Counted from the first letter of the stretch, positions 1-13,539 are shown. The stretch: DNA of 32,551 nucleotides from Parasitella parasitica (GCA_025201805.1 MU619250.1:297599-330149), one strand, 5' to 3'. Translations and numbers: made by a program. The notes: generated by a model not told the origin, from the letters alone.

Positions 1-1306
1 CTTAATGCATTGCACTAGTTGTTTCAAGCGACATTGACGGATGTGATCGTAAAATGCACTTGATTTCGTTCAAGGAGTTATTCGAAATATTCAGCAAATC
101 AATCCAGGTTGAAGAACGCATGTTGTTGTTTTACCTGATACTAGTCGAGAATGAATCATTCAGAGTATACGTGTTGTCTAGAACCGACCAGGAAACAATC
201 GTAAGTTGATCCGTTAATGTACGAAACCCGAGCAGGAGAAATTTTAAACGCCATCTAGTACTTGCCAATATTAAAATTGATATATGAATCAATGGAAGGA
301 ACCGCAAATTTCTCCCAAATCTACATTTTGATGGTAATTCTGTTGATTCTTAGCCAAGACGACGTGAATAATGAAGCTATACAAAAAATTGTAAGTAGAA
401 TTTGTTTATCCTGCCATCCTCAGCAACTGCACAAACTAATCTTTTACATCCAAGGTTGTACACAATGTCACTTGGTTTACAGAAAGACCCCTATTAAAAT
501 CAGTGTCGCTAGGTGGTTTGATGACGCTGGTACTCATCCGTACTTTGCAGCTAAATTTGTCTCATCAAAAGGATGTGTATCTGCATACAAACTGCTTGGC
601 TATCCTGTCAAACATGTCCAACACAATGTCTGATATGCACGCCTATGTTGCTCAAAGAATCATTAGGTAACAAGAAATGGCTTAATATCTTTCATATCAC
701 AGCTTGTAACATATTTTAGCTTATTTGAAATATTAGCGAGACGGTACTCCAAGCTGATTGAAAAGCACTCTGTAGATGTTGCAGTTTATGAAGACCTTTT
801 GGTTCTCTTGCTAGAAATCATGAGTACTACATTAACGCATCGCTTAAAACATAATTCTCAGTTAGTTTACGCACTTTTACAGAAGCGAGAGATTTTCACG
901 CCCTTTCAAAAGCACCCTCGACTATCAGATCTTGTGCAGAACTTGGAACAAGTCATTGTCTATTTCAATACTCGTGTGTCTGAAGCCAACCTAAAAGCAC
1001 CTTCCTCAAACGAAGTTTTAAGCTTGATTGAACAAGCTTCCCGAACATGGTCAAATCAAAATTTGATAGTAAGTCTCCACCGTTGATGGAGAGGGGGGTT
1101 TTTTTTTACTGATTATATCTTAGTTGTTACCATATCTCAAGTTTCAGTACAAAGAAAAACAAGATTCATACGAGTTCTTTATACCATATATTTGGGCCTT
1201 GGTTCAACGACGAAACTTTATTTACTGGAGTGAGGAAAAAAGCCATGTACTTGAAAATTACCGCCTGATGAACGAAGAAATTGAGCTGCAGCAGCCTCCA
1301 TCTTGA
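1..1306 (+). CDS. DYM: Dymeclin family protein, 3' part (5' end outside the window)
   Basis: C-terminal portion of dymeclin, a Golgi-associated protein linked to secretory trafficking in animals. Coding exons by splice and frame inspection: about 19-198, 254-390, 455-666, 720-1068 and 1124-1306; the first two boundaries are the least certain. Family-like blocks in order are FRVYVLSRTD, ILLILSQDD, SLGGLMTLVLIRTLQ, YLHTNCLAILSNMS, VYALLQKREIF and EFFIPYIWALV near the C terminus. Introns are 50-65 nt with GT..AG ends, and the phases join without stops. An in-frame stop at 3-5 suggests an intron acceptor near 18. The protein ends at a TGA at 1304-1306. A polyadenylation-like AATAAA follows within 20 nt. 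The start and N-terminal half lie before the window. Family assignment is from recalled conserved blocks, not a search. Confidence 0.88.
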
Positions 1307-2759
1307 TGAACCTGTCAAATAAAAACAGTGCAACGTATAGTTTATTAGACTTGAAATCCTATTATTATCACTTCATTACTGGAACCTGGATAATAGAAAA
1401 AAAGAATCATCGCCATACTACCAGTTGTTGAACACATGTGTAGTGTCAAATTATACAGCGTCCCCCATGAATATTCATATCCCAAAATTTGTAATAACGA
1501 TTAGGTTTCCAAAAGTGCTATCAATCCTACTCTTACGTTCTGTAATTGTAAACTAAATGTTTCAATGCAGATTTCGCTTGTCAAAACAGATTTTGTTTTT
1601 GTCCCTACAGCATGTATTGTCGCCATGAGGGTATGAAGAATGACTTTCTGAATGAGCTCCACACTTAATACTCTTTCTAACCAACCATAGTTCTTGGGAC
1701 CACGCCAAATTAAGGTATCACTGAAAGATTTGCACTGTTAAACGAGCAGGCAAAGTATTAAAAGTCAGATTTTTTTTTGCTGATCCTTTCAGGCCTTCCA
1801 GAAACCCCTATGACCCCTCATGAAAAATCAACTTTTTACGAAGATCCAATTTTATATCCCAAATACAGCAACCAAGTGGCCTACCTCTTAGAAGAAAAAC
1901 TTTAATAAAAGCAATAAAAATCATCACAAAGCTTTCAAAAGAAAATTTCATTATAAAAATATTTAATTAAAGGCGAAAAATGAATTTCTAGTTTAATAGT
2001 TTTAGTTTGTTATTCTCATAATAAAACTTGTTTTTTGTTTTTACGATTTTGTAGAGCGCAATAAATAGCATATCTTGGAAATTTTTGTTTTTTGTTAGTT
2101 ACTGATAACCTTCTTAAATGATGATAAAAACAAAAATTTGGATCTCGTTTTTGGTATATTTGGCCATTTTGGAAGATAAAAAATCGAATGTTTTAAAGCC
2201 CAGTTTAAGCAGCAATAGTCTTAAAATTGAGGTTTTTTTTTGTTTTTTTTTTGGTAAATATCGACATATGATCCGCAGATTATGCACTCATCCTATACCA
2301 CCTCCTCAGCGATCAACATGCCGTTGTCCAGGCTTACTCTGCTCGGCTATATTTACTTGCGTCATATCTTATACAATTCAATATAAATACTCATCTAATC
2401 TTTCTCAATAAAACATTCCAGAAATGACCCCGAAGCACAAAAATTTACACATCTGTCATTGTGCTTCACACGATTGCACAGGCTGAAAAGACTTGGGCAC
2501 CGTAGATTTATTCTTGCCTTGTCAAATTTTCTCACTCCAGTGAAATTTTTCCCTTTTGATATTGTCACACTAAACTTTATTATAAAGTTTTTATTCCTGT
2601 TTAATAATGTAAGTTCAAAACCGTAGAAAAAAAATCATGAAAAAAAAAAACAAGACGAAAAAAGAGTGAGGTATTTGATACACGGGAAGAAAAAGGACTA
2701 AAAGGAAGACTATCTATATGTTACATGGACCGTACATGTTGTTTTTTTTTTTTTGAAGT
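1307..2759. other. Convergent intergenic region, no supported gene
   Basis: About 1.45 kb of AT-rich DNA between the 3' ends of two convergent genes. It has many T and A homopolymers. A 97-codon reading frame at 2118-2411 has skewed low-complexity content (runs of Phe and Lys) and no recognisable domain or intron structure, so I do not call it. A reverse-strand AATAAA lies at 2506-2511, about 250 nt beyond the aminotransferase stop. No tRNA or other structured RNA was recognised. Confidence 0.6.
1318..1323 (+). terminator. Polyadenylation signal of the dymeclin gene
   Basis: Canonical AATAAA starting 12 nt after the dymeclin stop codon. It is the only such hexamer close to this 3' end. It is assigned by position and motif only. 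Confidence 0.45.
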
Positions 2760-4443
<1,684 letters not shown>

Positions 4444-6002
4444 TTTTTGTTTTGTTTTTTTTTCAGGAAAAAAGAGAAACAAGAAGAAGAAAAAAAGAAA
4501 AAGGAGAGGATTAGTTAAAATGAAGGGGATTTTATAAAAAGTGTCGAAAAGAGCCCAGTTACACGAGATGTATTAATTCAGTTACGTTTCATTCCGGGGA
4601 AAGGTCAAAAGTATATAACCTGTTGCTGACAAAAGGACATGGATTATGTACAGTTGAAAAATGCTATTTTTTTTGTCTGTGGCTAGACAAGGGCTTTGAC
4701 TTTTCTTCTTTTCATCTCGAGAATCAACATGGTCAAGCTTTATGATCGAAATATCACACCGTTATTGTTTCATCCGAAAGCACCCTTTCGACTCTGATAT
4801 GGTAATGTATATTTGTTTTTTTTTTAGAGCGGAGACCTGCTAACATTTACAAATCTTATATATCTGCCAGATTTGCTGAATTCGACTTTAGAAAGTACAA
4901 AGAGATGCAGTGTGGGCAATTGAAAGACCAGCCTGGTAAATAGGCACAGTTTTTTACGTGATCATCGTAGGAAAGATGTGATATATACCTCTGTCCGATT
5001 TTTCTACAAAGCTAATGGAAAACGATGGAACGCAATCATCTTCTCTGTCGTAAATCAAATTGATAAGCGTGATATATACCGCCTCTCGTATCACATTCCC
5101 TGCTTTTCGAAATATGTTCGAGTGGCTGAAGAAACGCAAAAGCTTCAAAAAGTAGCGAGCAGCTGGACCCTGAAATCCAAAGAAAAAAAAAGCATCCGAG
5201 TACGAACTTGGCCACATTCAACCGATCATATTGCAATGCATTCAGACTTGTGCGTATTGCTTTGCTCGCTGAAAATTACAACCTACTGTATATTCTCCAA
5301 GAGAACATGCCTCCCAGCTTGAAGGACGGTACTTGATATAGAGTTGGTTCAAGGAAAGAAGACAGAGCCAAAAAGTCTGATATGACTCCATTTGTTCATA
5401 CCTTTTCTAGATTTTTCTCGAGAGATCATATTATACTTGACTAGAGCCCGTTATTGATATTATATAGAGAATTGTAAACTATATCGCACTGATCGATAGT
5501 ATGCCTAATTCCGATGAAAATGGATTTGCACCTCATCTCTTTTAGCAAAATCAACAAAAGACAATAGGCACCACATCCAAAAATCAAGCAAACGTTATGC
5601 TGACCAAGAGATATCGAATGGACATACAGGATTTGCAAGAAATAATCTTCAAGGTCATCAAAGAAAAAAAAAATGGATATAAAGAGCGAGTTTTGACACA
5701 CAATTATTAGCAAGATAGGATGAATACTAGAGAATATACGCCCTTTATATCATAACGAAGTTTGTTTCCTGCTAAACATGATTGGTTCAGTAGTTTTATG
5801 CAAAAAAAAAAAAAAAAAAACTGATGATAGAAAAAGAAAACTCTTTCTTTCCTTTCCCCCCCTCTCTCTCTCTCTGACATCTATTACGCTATATATATAT
5901 TTTCTTTTCTTGGAATATCCCTGCTTATATCATAAAATATATACAACTTTAGATCATTTAAAACGCAACGCACAATACCATCATATATAAATTCAAGGTA
6001 GT
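4444..6002. other. Divergent intergenic region with promoter-like signals, no firm gene
   Basis: About 1.56 kb between the aminotransferase start and the FCP1 start. On the plus strand there is TATATAA at 4612-4618. It is followed by a pyrimidine-rich tract at 4700-4714 and an ATG in good context at 4729, which opens a frame of only 22 codons. A donor-like GTAATG at 4802 and an acceptor at 4871 with a CTAAC branch site could form a 70-nt intron, but no joined frame stays open across it. The 114-codon frame at 4978-5322 has no recognisable domain. An A-tract at about 5802-5820, a CT-rich stretch and TATA-like repeats near 5888-5900 and 5985-5992 probably belong to the FCP1 promoter. Confidence 0.5.
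4529..4536 (-). promoter_or_regulatory. TATA box of the aspartate aminotransferase gene
   Basis: Minus-strand TATAAAAT lies 86-93 nt upstream of the ATG at 4443. The sequence between it and the start codon is purine/pyrimidine-biased low complexity, consistent with a short fungal 5' leader. Assigned by motif and distance. Confidence 0.5.
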
Positions 6003-8177
6003 ATGAAATCGATTAAAAGCACCCGTCGCGTACAGCATCAAACTGATCCATGCTATAGAACCATGGAATTATGCACTCATCAAGTACAGTATAACGGTTT
6101 ATGCGCCGTATGCGGTTCATTAATAGAAATGTAAGCCAAAAATCAAATCGAGTGTGGAGCTGATGGTATGACTATAGAGACTCGGATGATCCGTCTGGAG
6201 CAGCCATTGGCAACAGCAATGTTCGTATGGGATATGACATGGTTGGACTGACAGTAAGCCGTGAAGTAAGTTTTGTGTGCAAAAAAAAAAAAAAAAAAAA
6301 ATAGGCGCGCAACTGTCAAAACTGATTTGGCCCAACATGTGTATTAGGAGGCAGAGAAATTGGAAGCCGAGAATGCGAGGAGGCTACTGAAAATTCGGAA
6401 ATTATCCCTGATTTTGGATTTGGATCAAACAATCGTGCACGCTACTTGGGATAAACGACTGAAGGACGCACAGTTCAAGAAAGACGATAAAGATATCCGA
6501 CAATTTACACTGCCAGGTAGCGATGTTGTATATTATATTAAGCTAAGGTACGTATGCAGCGTTGTTTGTAAAGAACATAGTGTGTACCCAGTTGCTCGAC
6601 TAGGCCGGGATTGGCAGAGTTTTTAAATCAAGTGGAAGAAATGTACGAATTACATATATATACCATGGGCACAAGGGCTTATGCAGAGGCAGTAGCAAAG
6701 GAGATTGATCCCAGTGGGTCAATATTCAAAGAAAGGATATTATCCAGAGATGAGAGTGGAAGTGAGTACTTTTGGATATATATTGGCTGTTCGCACTAAA
6801 GTCGCTCGAACGCGCTTGCAACAGGTATCACACAGAAAAGACTGCAAAGACTATTTCCCTGTGACACTTCCATGGTGGTTGTACTGGACGATCGATCGGA
6901 CGTTTGGAGCTTTTCGCCAAACTTGATACGAATAAAACCATGTAAGTTTCCAACTGATTTGCAGTAGGTCTTTTGCTTATCAACGAATATAAGACGAGGT
7001 TTTTACGGGCACTGATGATATCAACGGCAGCAACCACCAGACGACACAGAAAGTGGCTGGTACGTCCGTCAGTTGACAAATTCAGACACATGTGTCTAAT
7101 ATTTCCCCCCCCCCTCCTCCGTTGTAGATCCTTTAAAAAACGATGACGACGATAACGAATTGAGCACGATTCTACAAGTAAAGTATTGCAAACCTCTCCC
7201 CCCAACCCCCAAACCCCAAAGGCCAAGTTATAGAATCGACGGCTAAAATTTGTGTTTGGTTACCTTTGTAGATCCTGACAACAGTTCACACGCGTTTTTA
7301 TTCAATGTCTTCTGACGATAAAGAAGCAGATGTAACCCACATTATACCAAAGATGAAGAAGCAGGTGCTGCAAGGTGTCATTATCACATTTTCAGATGTA
7401 ATATTGAACCCTGATTTGAAAGATCCCACACTATCATGGATATGGCAAATGGCCACCTCATTTGGCGCTACTTGCTCAGTCGATCTCACAGGTAAAACGA
7501 CGCATTTGATTGCTATCTCCACCAGCAAAAACAAGGTGCATGCGGCGAGAGAATATGGGCATTGCAAGATTGTTACGCCTCTCTGGCTGTTGGACAGCAC
7601 AGCGAGATGGAAGGTCCAGCCAGAAGAACGGTATGAACTCCAAGAATATCACACGCCGTCGCCGAAAACACCCACGGAAGACCAAGAGCCGGCCTTGCAG
7701 GACGGTCAAGAAGAACAAGAAGAAGAATTAGTAGAAAATATCAATTGGGACGATGCAAATAGAGAAGTAGAAGATTTCATCAATGAGAGCGGAATCGATG
7801 ATATTTGGGGTGACACTGATTCAGACACAGTAGACAGGTAATTTCTATATATATATATATAGGGGAAGTGCAATTCTAAATTATATTAATTAATGTCTAG
7901 TTCGTTGCCATCTTCTCCATTATCTGGATGGAAGCGAAAACGAGACAGTGGCGGAGAAAGTGGCGGAGATGGCTCTGATGATGATAATACGTTGTCGTTG
8001 AGTAGTGGGAGTATCTTGGCGGTTCGCAGGTTAAAAGCGAAAAGACGAGGTAAATCCCATCTGTTCAAAGTGACGCCGGCGCCTAGCTCTGTCTGCACCA
8101 GTGGAAACACAAGTGATAATGAGGATAGCTCGCTGGAGGATTTTGCTGGTATCCTGGATAAAGCATTAGAATCATAA
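6003..8177 (+). CDS. FCP1: RNA polymerase II CTD phosphatase, FCP1 type
   Basis: Dephosphorylates the C-terminal repeat domain of the largest RNA polymerase II subunit in the nucleus, recycling polymerase. Nine exons: 6003-6130, 6178-6265, 6348-6547, 6604-6761, 6825-6941, 6994-7059, 7128-7177, 7272-7837 and 7901-8177. They sum to 1,650 nt (549 aa) with all phases consistent. Order of domains: a Cys-containing segment CTHQVQYNGLCAVCG near residues 24-38; the FCPH catalytic domain with DLDQT (about residues 93-97) and VVVLDDRSDVWS; and a BRCT domain around residues 290-390 ending near PLWLLDSTARW. An acidic tail follows, then a basic RKR patch and a short acidic C-terminal helix. Fewer than 25 residues precede the Cys segment, whereas yeast homologues have a longer N-terminal domain, so an upstream exon may be missed. 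Introns are 47-94 nt. Confidence 0.93.
7105..7114 (+). repeat. C10 homopolymer in an FCP1 intron
   Basis: Uninterrupted run of ten C just upstream of the acceptor at 7127, where it may serve as the polypyrimidine tract. It is one of several long C/G runs in the non-coding parts of this otherwise AT-rich window. Confidence 0.9.
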
Positions 8178-8429
8178 ACATAGCAACAATAGCCCTCTTG
8201 GCGTCATTGTCCATTTTGAATTAAAAGAAGGATCTTGTACTTCGATAAGCGCGGGAGGAGGGGTGGGGGGGGGGTAAATGGGAGGCTAAGCGTACATCAA
8301 TTACCAGCCATTTCCATTTATAATCAGGATAAAACATGTCAAGCATTTGAGATAAAACCCCATCACTAGGAAATTTTATTTTTCTCTTTTCTTTTCTTCA
8401 TCAATTTTTGAATACAAAAAAAAAAAACA

Positions 8430-8995
8430 ATGCCGACAAGCGAAGAGAGAGAATCGCTTGTTAATCATCAGCATGACTCTCAAGGTCGTTTTGACTTGTC
8501 TGCGCAACAGCTGAGCGACTTGTTTGACCCAAAGAACGAGGATTTGCTTAAAAAGCTTGGTGGTGTAGATGCCATTTGCAAAAAGATCCGAGTAGATGTC
8601 TCGGTTGGTCTTTCTGCGGACGAAGGTTCTGGTCAGTCTGATCAATCAGCTTTTCAAGATCGCCAAGCTCATTTCGGTAGAAATACTTTACCTGAGCCCA
8701 AGACAAAGACTTTTTTGCAGCTGCTATGGGCTGCCTACAACGATAAAACACTTATCATGTTGAGGTATTTTTTTCTTTTTTTTTTTTTTTCTCTTTTGCT
8801 GGGTGAAATGACGTAGATATTAATCATTGCCATTAACAATAACAACAACATGCATACAGCATTGCCTCTTTGGTATCATTGGCTGTTGGTATTTGGGAAG
8901 ATTACTCTCCTCGCCATCCTGAAGATGAACCCCGTGTTGGATGGTAACGTATACCAGATGACAAGTACAATGTCTCTTCACGTATTAATCAGCTC

Positions 8996-9029
<34 letters not shown>

Positions 9030-11848
9030 ATAGGGTCGAGGGCACTGCGATTATTGTAGCTGTGCTAGCCGTGATTCTAACAAATGCCGTAAACGATTAT
9101 CAGAAAGAAGCTCAATTCAAGAAACTGAATGCCAAAAAAGAAGATCGAGTGGTCAAGGTGTTGCGAAGTGGCCGCGAGCAACAAATCAGTGTGTATGATG
9201 TCAACGTTGGCGATGTGCTGATGTTGGAACCTGGAGACATCATTCCAGTCGACGGCTTGTTTCTGGGAGGCCATAACATGGCTTGCGATGAGTCGTCTGC
9301 CACTGGTGAATCAGACACGATGAAGAAGAGGACGTACGGTAAGGGGGATTGTTTTATTCTGTCTGGCTCCAAGGTGCTGGAAGGCGTTGGTCGTGCTGTC
9401 ATTGTTGCTGTAGGAGAAAACTCCTTCTTTGGCAAGACGATGATGTCAATGCGTGGTGAGGAAGCCGAGGGCACTCCTTTGCAGATGAAGCTGGACACAC
9501 TGGCTGAACAGATTGCAAAGATGGGTTTCGCTGCTGCTATTTTGATGCTGCTGGCTCTCGTCATCAAGTATTTCGTCACTGCTGCTCTTGCACCAGAGTT
9601 CCCTCCTGCTGCTGATGTCGCTGCTGCCATGATCTCTATTGTAATTCAAGCAATAACCATCATCGTAGTCGCTGTGCCTGAAGGTCTACCGATGGCCGTC
9701 ACCATGGCTCTGGCCTTTGCCACTACGCAGATGCTTAAAGATAGTAATCTTGTCCGCGTCTTGGCAGCTTGTGAAACAATGGGTAACGCCACAGCGATCT
9801 GCTCGGACAAGACGGGAACTTTAACTCAGAACAAAATGACTGTAACTGAGGGCACTCTGGGCGAGGAATCCTTTGAGTCCCAAGATGCCGCCAAAGACTG
9901 GTCCAAGAAGGTCGACCGCAAGAAAGTGCTCTCTATTGTCTATGAAACTATCGCTCTTAACTCTACTGCGTTTGAAGGAAAAGATGAAAACGGCAACGCT
10001 GACTTTGTCGGCTCAAAGACGGAATGCGCTCTTTTAGGCCTCACCAAGCACTTGGGCAGTTCGTACGACGATCTGCGTCATGATGCTACCATCACCAAAG
10101 TATATCCCTTTGCCTCCAAGCGCAAGACTATGACCACCATCTCTGAAATCAAGGAAAATTCTGCCACCTCTGCTACCGATGGCAACTACCGAGTCCATGT
10201 CAAAGGCGCATCTGAAATTGTACTCGAGTCTTGCAAATACTACATTGACAATAAAGGCGAAGCTCAAGAGCTGGACGAGAAAGCGTCCTCCAAGTTCAAC
10301 GACATCATCTCTTCATATGCTGATAAAGCCCTCCGCACTATTGCCTTGGCTTATCGTGACATTTCCGAGTCCGAGTACAAAAAGGTGAGTGATGAGGAGC
10401 CTCCTCTCGAAGAGCTGACCTTGATTGGCATTGTTGGCATTATGGATCCTTTGCGTCCTGGCGTCGTTGAATCAGTCAGCGCGTTTAGGCAAGCCGGCGT
10501 CTTTGTTCGTATGATTACTGGCGATAATTTGAATACTGCTAAAGCCATCGCTCGAAATGCTGGTATCTTGACAAAGGGCGGTGTTGCTATGACTGGTCCT
10601 GAATTGCGCGCCATGTCTGTTGAAGAGCAGCGCAAGGTGATTCCTCGCTTGCAAGTGTTGGCTCGTTCGTCTCCCACTGATAAGACCATTGTTGTAACCC
10701 GTCTTCAAGAGCAAGATCAAGTTGTGGGCATGACTGGCGACGGCACTAACGATGGACCTGCCTTAAAGTTGGCCGATGTCGGTTTCAGTATGGGCATTGC
10801 CGGCACCGAAGTTGCAAAGGAGGCTTCTGATATTATCCTGATGGACGACAACTTTAACTCTATATTGAAGGCTTTAATGTGGGGCCGTGCTGTGAATGAT
10901 GGCGTTCGCAAGTTTTTGACCTTCCAGCTGACGGTCAACATTGCTGCTGTTGTCTTGTCTTTTATCTCTGCTATCGGCTCTGAAAATGCGGAGAGCATCC
11001 TAAGTGCTGTTCAGTTGCTGTGGGTCAACTTGATTATGGACACTTTGGCTGCTCTTGCCTTGGCTACTGAGCCTCCTACCGAGGATCTGCTTCATCGTAA
11101 GCCCATTAGCAAGTACGCCCATTTGATCAACTACCGTATGGCCAAGATGATTCTGGGCCAGGCCATTTTCCAAATCATCATCAACTTGATTGCCATCTAC
11201 GTGGGCCCCCGTATCTTCCATTTGGGCGACACTCCCTACGACCAAGAAGTTTTGCGCACCCTTGTCTTTAATATCTTTGTCTTTTTGCAAGTTTTCAATG
11301 AAATCAACTGCCGACGCATCGACAACTCCATCAATGTCTTTAAGGACATATTTGACAACTGGATTTTCATTGCCGTCCAAGTCGCTGTTGTGCTGGGTCA
11401 ATGGTTGATTGTCACGTTTGGTGGTATTGCTTTCAAGACGGTGCCCTTGACTGGCCACCAATGGATTGTTACCGTCCTGATCGGCTCCTTGTCTATCCCT
11501 GTAGGCACCATCATCCGCTTGATTCCTGACTGTGGCTGCGAACGTCGTTTCAATGAAGAAGCAAAGCCTCTGGCCAGCTACTCGCGTATGACCTGGGAAG
11601 GTGCCATTGGTGATGTCCGTGATGAATTGCGCGTCTACTCCTTGCTGCGTCGTAATCGCGGTAGTAAGTCGCGCGACATTCCTGCTCGTTCCAATACTCA
11701 ACACTCGAATCCCGAAAGCATGGCCTTCAGCGCTCCCAATGCCAACTATGGCGCCACCAGCCATGGCAACAAGAACAGGTTCGCAGACCTCGTAAAGAAT
11801 GCTCAAAAGTATCAACAGCAAAATGCGAATCACAATGACGGCAACTAA
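8430..11848 (+). CDS. PMC1: P-type Ca2+-ATPase, PMCA/PMC1 type (type IIB)
   Basis: Calcium-transporting P-type ATPase, expected to pump cytosolic Ca2+ into the vacuole or out of the cell. Three exons: 8430-8764, 8860-8943 and 9034-11848; 3,234 nt, 1,077 aa. The 5' end has an A-rich leader directly before the ATG. Motifs in order: DESSATGES actuator loop; VAVPEGLPMAVTMALAFA in M4 with the ion-binding Pro-Glu; CSDKTGTLTQNKMTV with the phosphorylated Asp at about 398; TGDNLNTAKAIARNAGI; and MTGDGTNDGPALKLADVG hinge. About ten hydrophobic segments fit the PMCA topology: two before the actuator, two before the phosphorylation site, and six in the C-terminal third. The last exon is one uninterrupted 2.8-kb frame, unlike the intron-dense neighbours. 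The roughly 100-residue tail after the last membrane segment is Asn/Ser/Gln-rich. No calmodulin site can be assigned by eye. Confidence 0.95.
8999..9026. repeat. (GT)14 microsatellite in a PMC1 intron
   Basis: Perfect GT repeat of 28 nt ending 7 nt before the acceptor TAG at 9031-9033, in the 90-nt second intron. It is open in the frame of exon 3, which gives a false upstream extension of Cys-Val repeats. Splicing at 9034 restores a conserved WVEGTA junction. Confidence 0.9.
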
Positions 11849-13204
11849 ACTTTTTGCTTTTTTCTTGTATCTACTGTAATTTTATATGTCTCTATTACTA
11901 TAAACAAGCCAATAAAAAAAATGGAAAAAAGGATTTGTTTTCATTAAAGCCAGGTTATGTTGTAAGAAATGTCGATATACAGCATGGAATTGAAACAATT
12001 ATGCGCCTTTACCATGTCCCATGTCATGTCAAAAACAATAAACCGCCGCTGTTATTTGCCAATGCCTGCATATTGTTATGTGCTTGACTAAAGCAAATAA
12101 ATAGCTATCGCAATTGTCTATCTGCAGCGCATTTGCTTTTCTCAAAGGCCGTGCATATTCATGGAGAAAATACAAAATATAAAAATGCAATGGCCAAGAT
12201 ATGCTTCATTTTCTCATGCCGATCCGTAAGGCCTCCAAATCTTTGAGTTTTGACAAGATTAAACAAGCGTTTCTTTACAAAAATAATAATAATGAAAATG
12301 TGAACGCTAGTTTATTGATAGCAATAGCATTACTAGCTAAAGGACTACTTGACTTTTCTTCCTTTGGGATTTTTGTAATTATCAAGTCATTCATCACGAA
12401 TTTTGGTACATACAAACTACTAGCAGCAGTGCAATTCAATTGAGCTTTTTCCCTTTCAGGAAGCCGACATGTTCCCATGTTTAACAATTTCGTAAAAAAA
12501 AAAAAAAAGCAGCTTTCGATAACTGATTAGGTATTATACATGTGGGAAATTCAACATGACATCATTTGCAGGACACAAGTCGACTTGGGGGTTCGCACAG
12601 ACTTGCGCAATATAAACAAACATTTGTCTGGAAATCAGGGCAAAACTGAGTTACGTGGATCACGGGTGTGCGCACCCGCAGCTTTATATCAACAGCAGCA
12701 TATCGACCAATGGCTTGCCCTGTCTTTATCGATACATTTCAGGCTCACCAACAGTCATCACAGATTCTGGTCTTCTAGGGGGAGGGGTACATCCTGGTCT
12801 TAAATAAATGTCAATATTCACTTGCTTGGATGTTTTGAATGTAAAACAAAAGCAAGCATTTAGTGAGATAACGAAAAAGTTACGTTAAATAAATTAAAAA
12901 AAAAAAAAAAAGAATGTTTCAATTCAATATACAAGGTCGAACAAGGTTTCGACAGTATCAGATCAATTATCTCGATTTACATGTTGAGAAAAAAACAAAA
13001 GTTCTTTATAGAACAAAGAAAACTCAAAAACTCAATATAACAGAGGGTTATGGATCTGCTAGAATGAAAAGAGTAAATATTTATATATTTTATTTATAAT
13101 AAATAAGTGGTGTCATTGAGATGATGGGAGTTAACATCTCAAATATGGATGGAAAAAAAAATGGTTGTACTGCTATTAAATGATTGTTGTTGTTGGTTGT
13201 AAAT
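11849..13204. other. Long convergent intergenic region, no supported gene
   Basis: About 1.36 kb between two convergent 3' ends, much longer than needed for two terminators. Most of it is AT-rich. The part at about 12540-12790 is clearly less AT-rich and holds a GGGTGTGCGCACCC inverted repeat near 12664-12677. It also contains a minus-strand CCATTGG (CCAAT-box-like) and a nearby TATAAA-like motif. Open frames at 12201-12443 and 12540-12803 show no domain. A minus-strand AATAAA at 13088-13093 could serve the NDUFA4-like gene. I recognise no known ncRNA here. Confidence 0.5.
11911..11916 (+). terminator. Polyadenylation signal of the Ca2+-ATPase gene
   Basis: AATAAA about 62 nt downstream of the ATPase stop codon, followed by an A-rich stretch. 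Assigned by motif and position. Confidence 0.5.
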
Positions 13205-13539
13205 TTATAATCTATCGCGAGAGTAACTATTGTATCCAAGAGAGATGTTAATATTGGCTCGACTGAAAAATACAAATGTAAAACAAGTACTTACGTCTTG
13301 GCGAACTTTTGGTTGACGGTCATGAACTTGACTTGAGTGTCTTGATCAATGTTTTGCCAAGGGTAAGGGTTGTTGGTACGGTCCCAAACAACTTCAGGGC
13401 CTCTGGCGAGACGGGTGAGGTAGTAACCAGCTAAACCACAAGCGGAACCAACAGTGATGTAGATGGGGATAATTTCATGCTTGTACCAGATAGACCAGAA
13501 AGACTTTTTGGCAGTGTTAGCAGCGGCACCAGCAACCAT
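13205..13539 (-). CDS. NDUFA4: NDUFA4/B12D-like small mitochondrial inner-membrane protein
   Basis: Small single-span protein of the B12D/MLRQ family. Members are associated with respiratory complex I or IV. Two exons, 13539-13295 and 13262-13205, joined by a 32-nt intron as read (GTAAGT..CAG). The total is 303 nt, 100 aa. Residues about 19-42 (HEIIPIYITVGSACGLAGYY) form the membrane segment preceded by a short basic N terminus. The segment PEVVWDRTNNPYPW matches the family's typical post-membrane Arg/Asn-Pro-Pro-Trp pattern. Reading through the intron would stop after FAKT, while splicing adds a plausible tail ending YSRDRL. The 32-nt intron is short, so the read-through form (82 aa) remains possible. 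Confidence 0.82.

Noticed and set aside
4802-4827. 26-nt intron suggested by GTAATG and a nearby TTTTTAG
   Set aside because: Too short for a spliceosomal intron and the joined frame has no recognisable product.
5119-5140. tRNA-like string GAGTGGCTGAAG
   Set aside because: Resembles a Ser/Leu tRNA D-arm, but no matching anticodon arm, T-loop or acceptor stem could be found around it.
8999-9033. N-terminal Cys-Val repeat extension of the Ca2+-ATPase frame
   Set aside because: It is the GT microsatellite read through an intron. The acceptor at 9033 joins exon 2 to give a conserved WVEGTA.
11000-11833. 277-codon open frame on the minus strand
   Set aside because: It is antisense to the conserved C-terminal part of the Ca2+-ATPase. 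Length reflects codon bias of the sense gene and no domain is seen.
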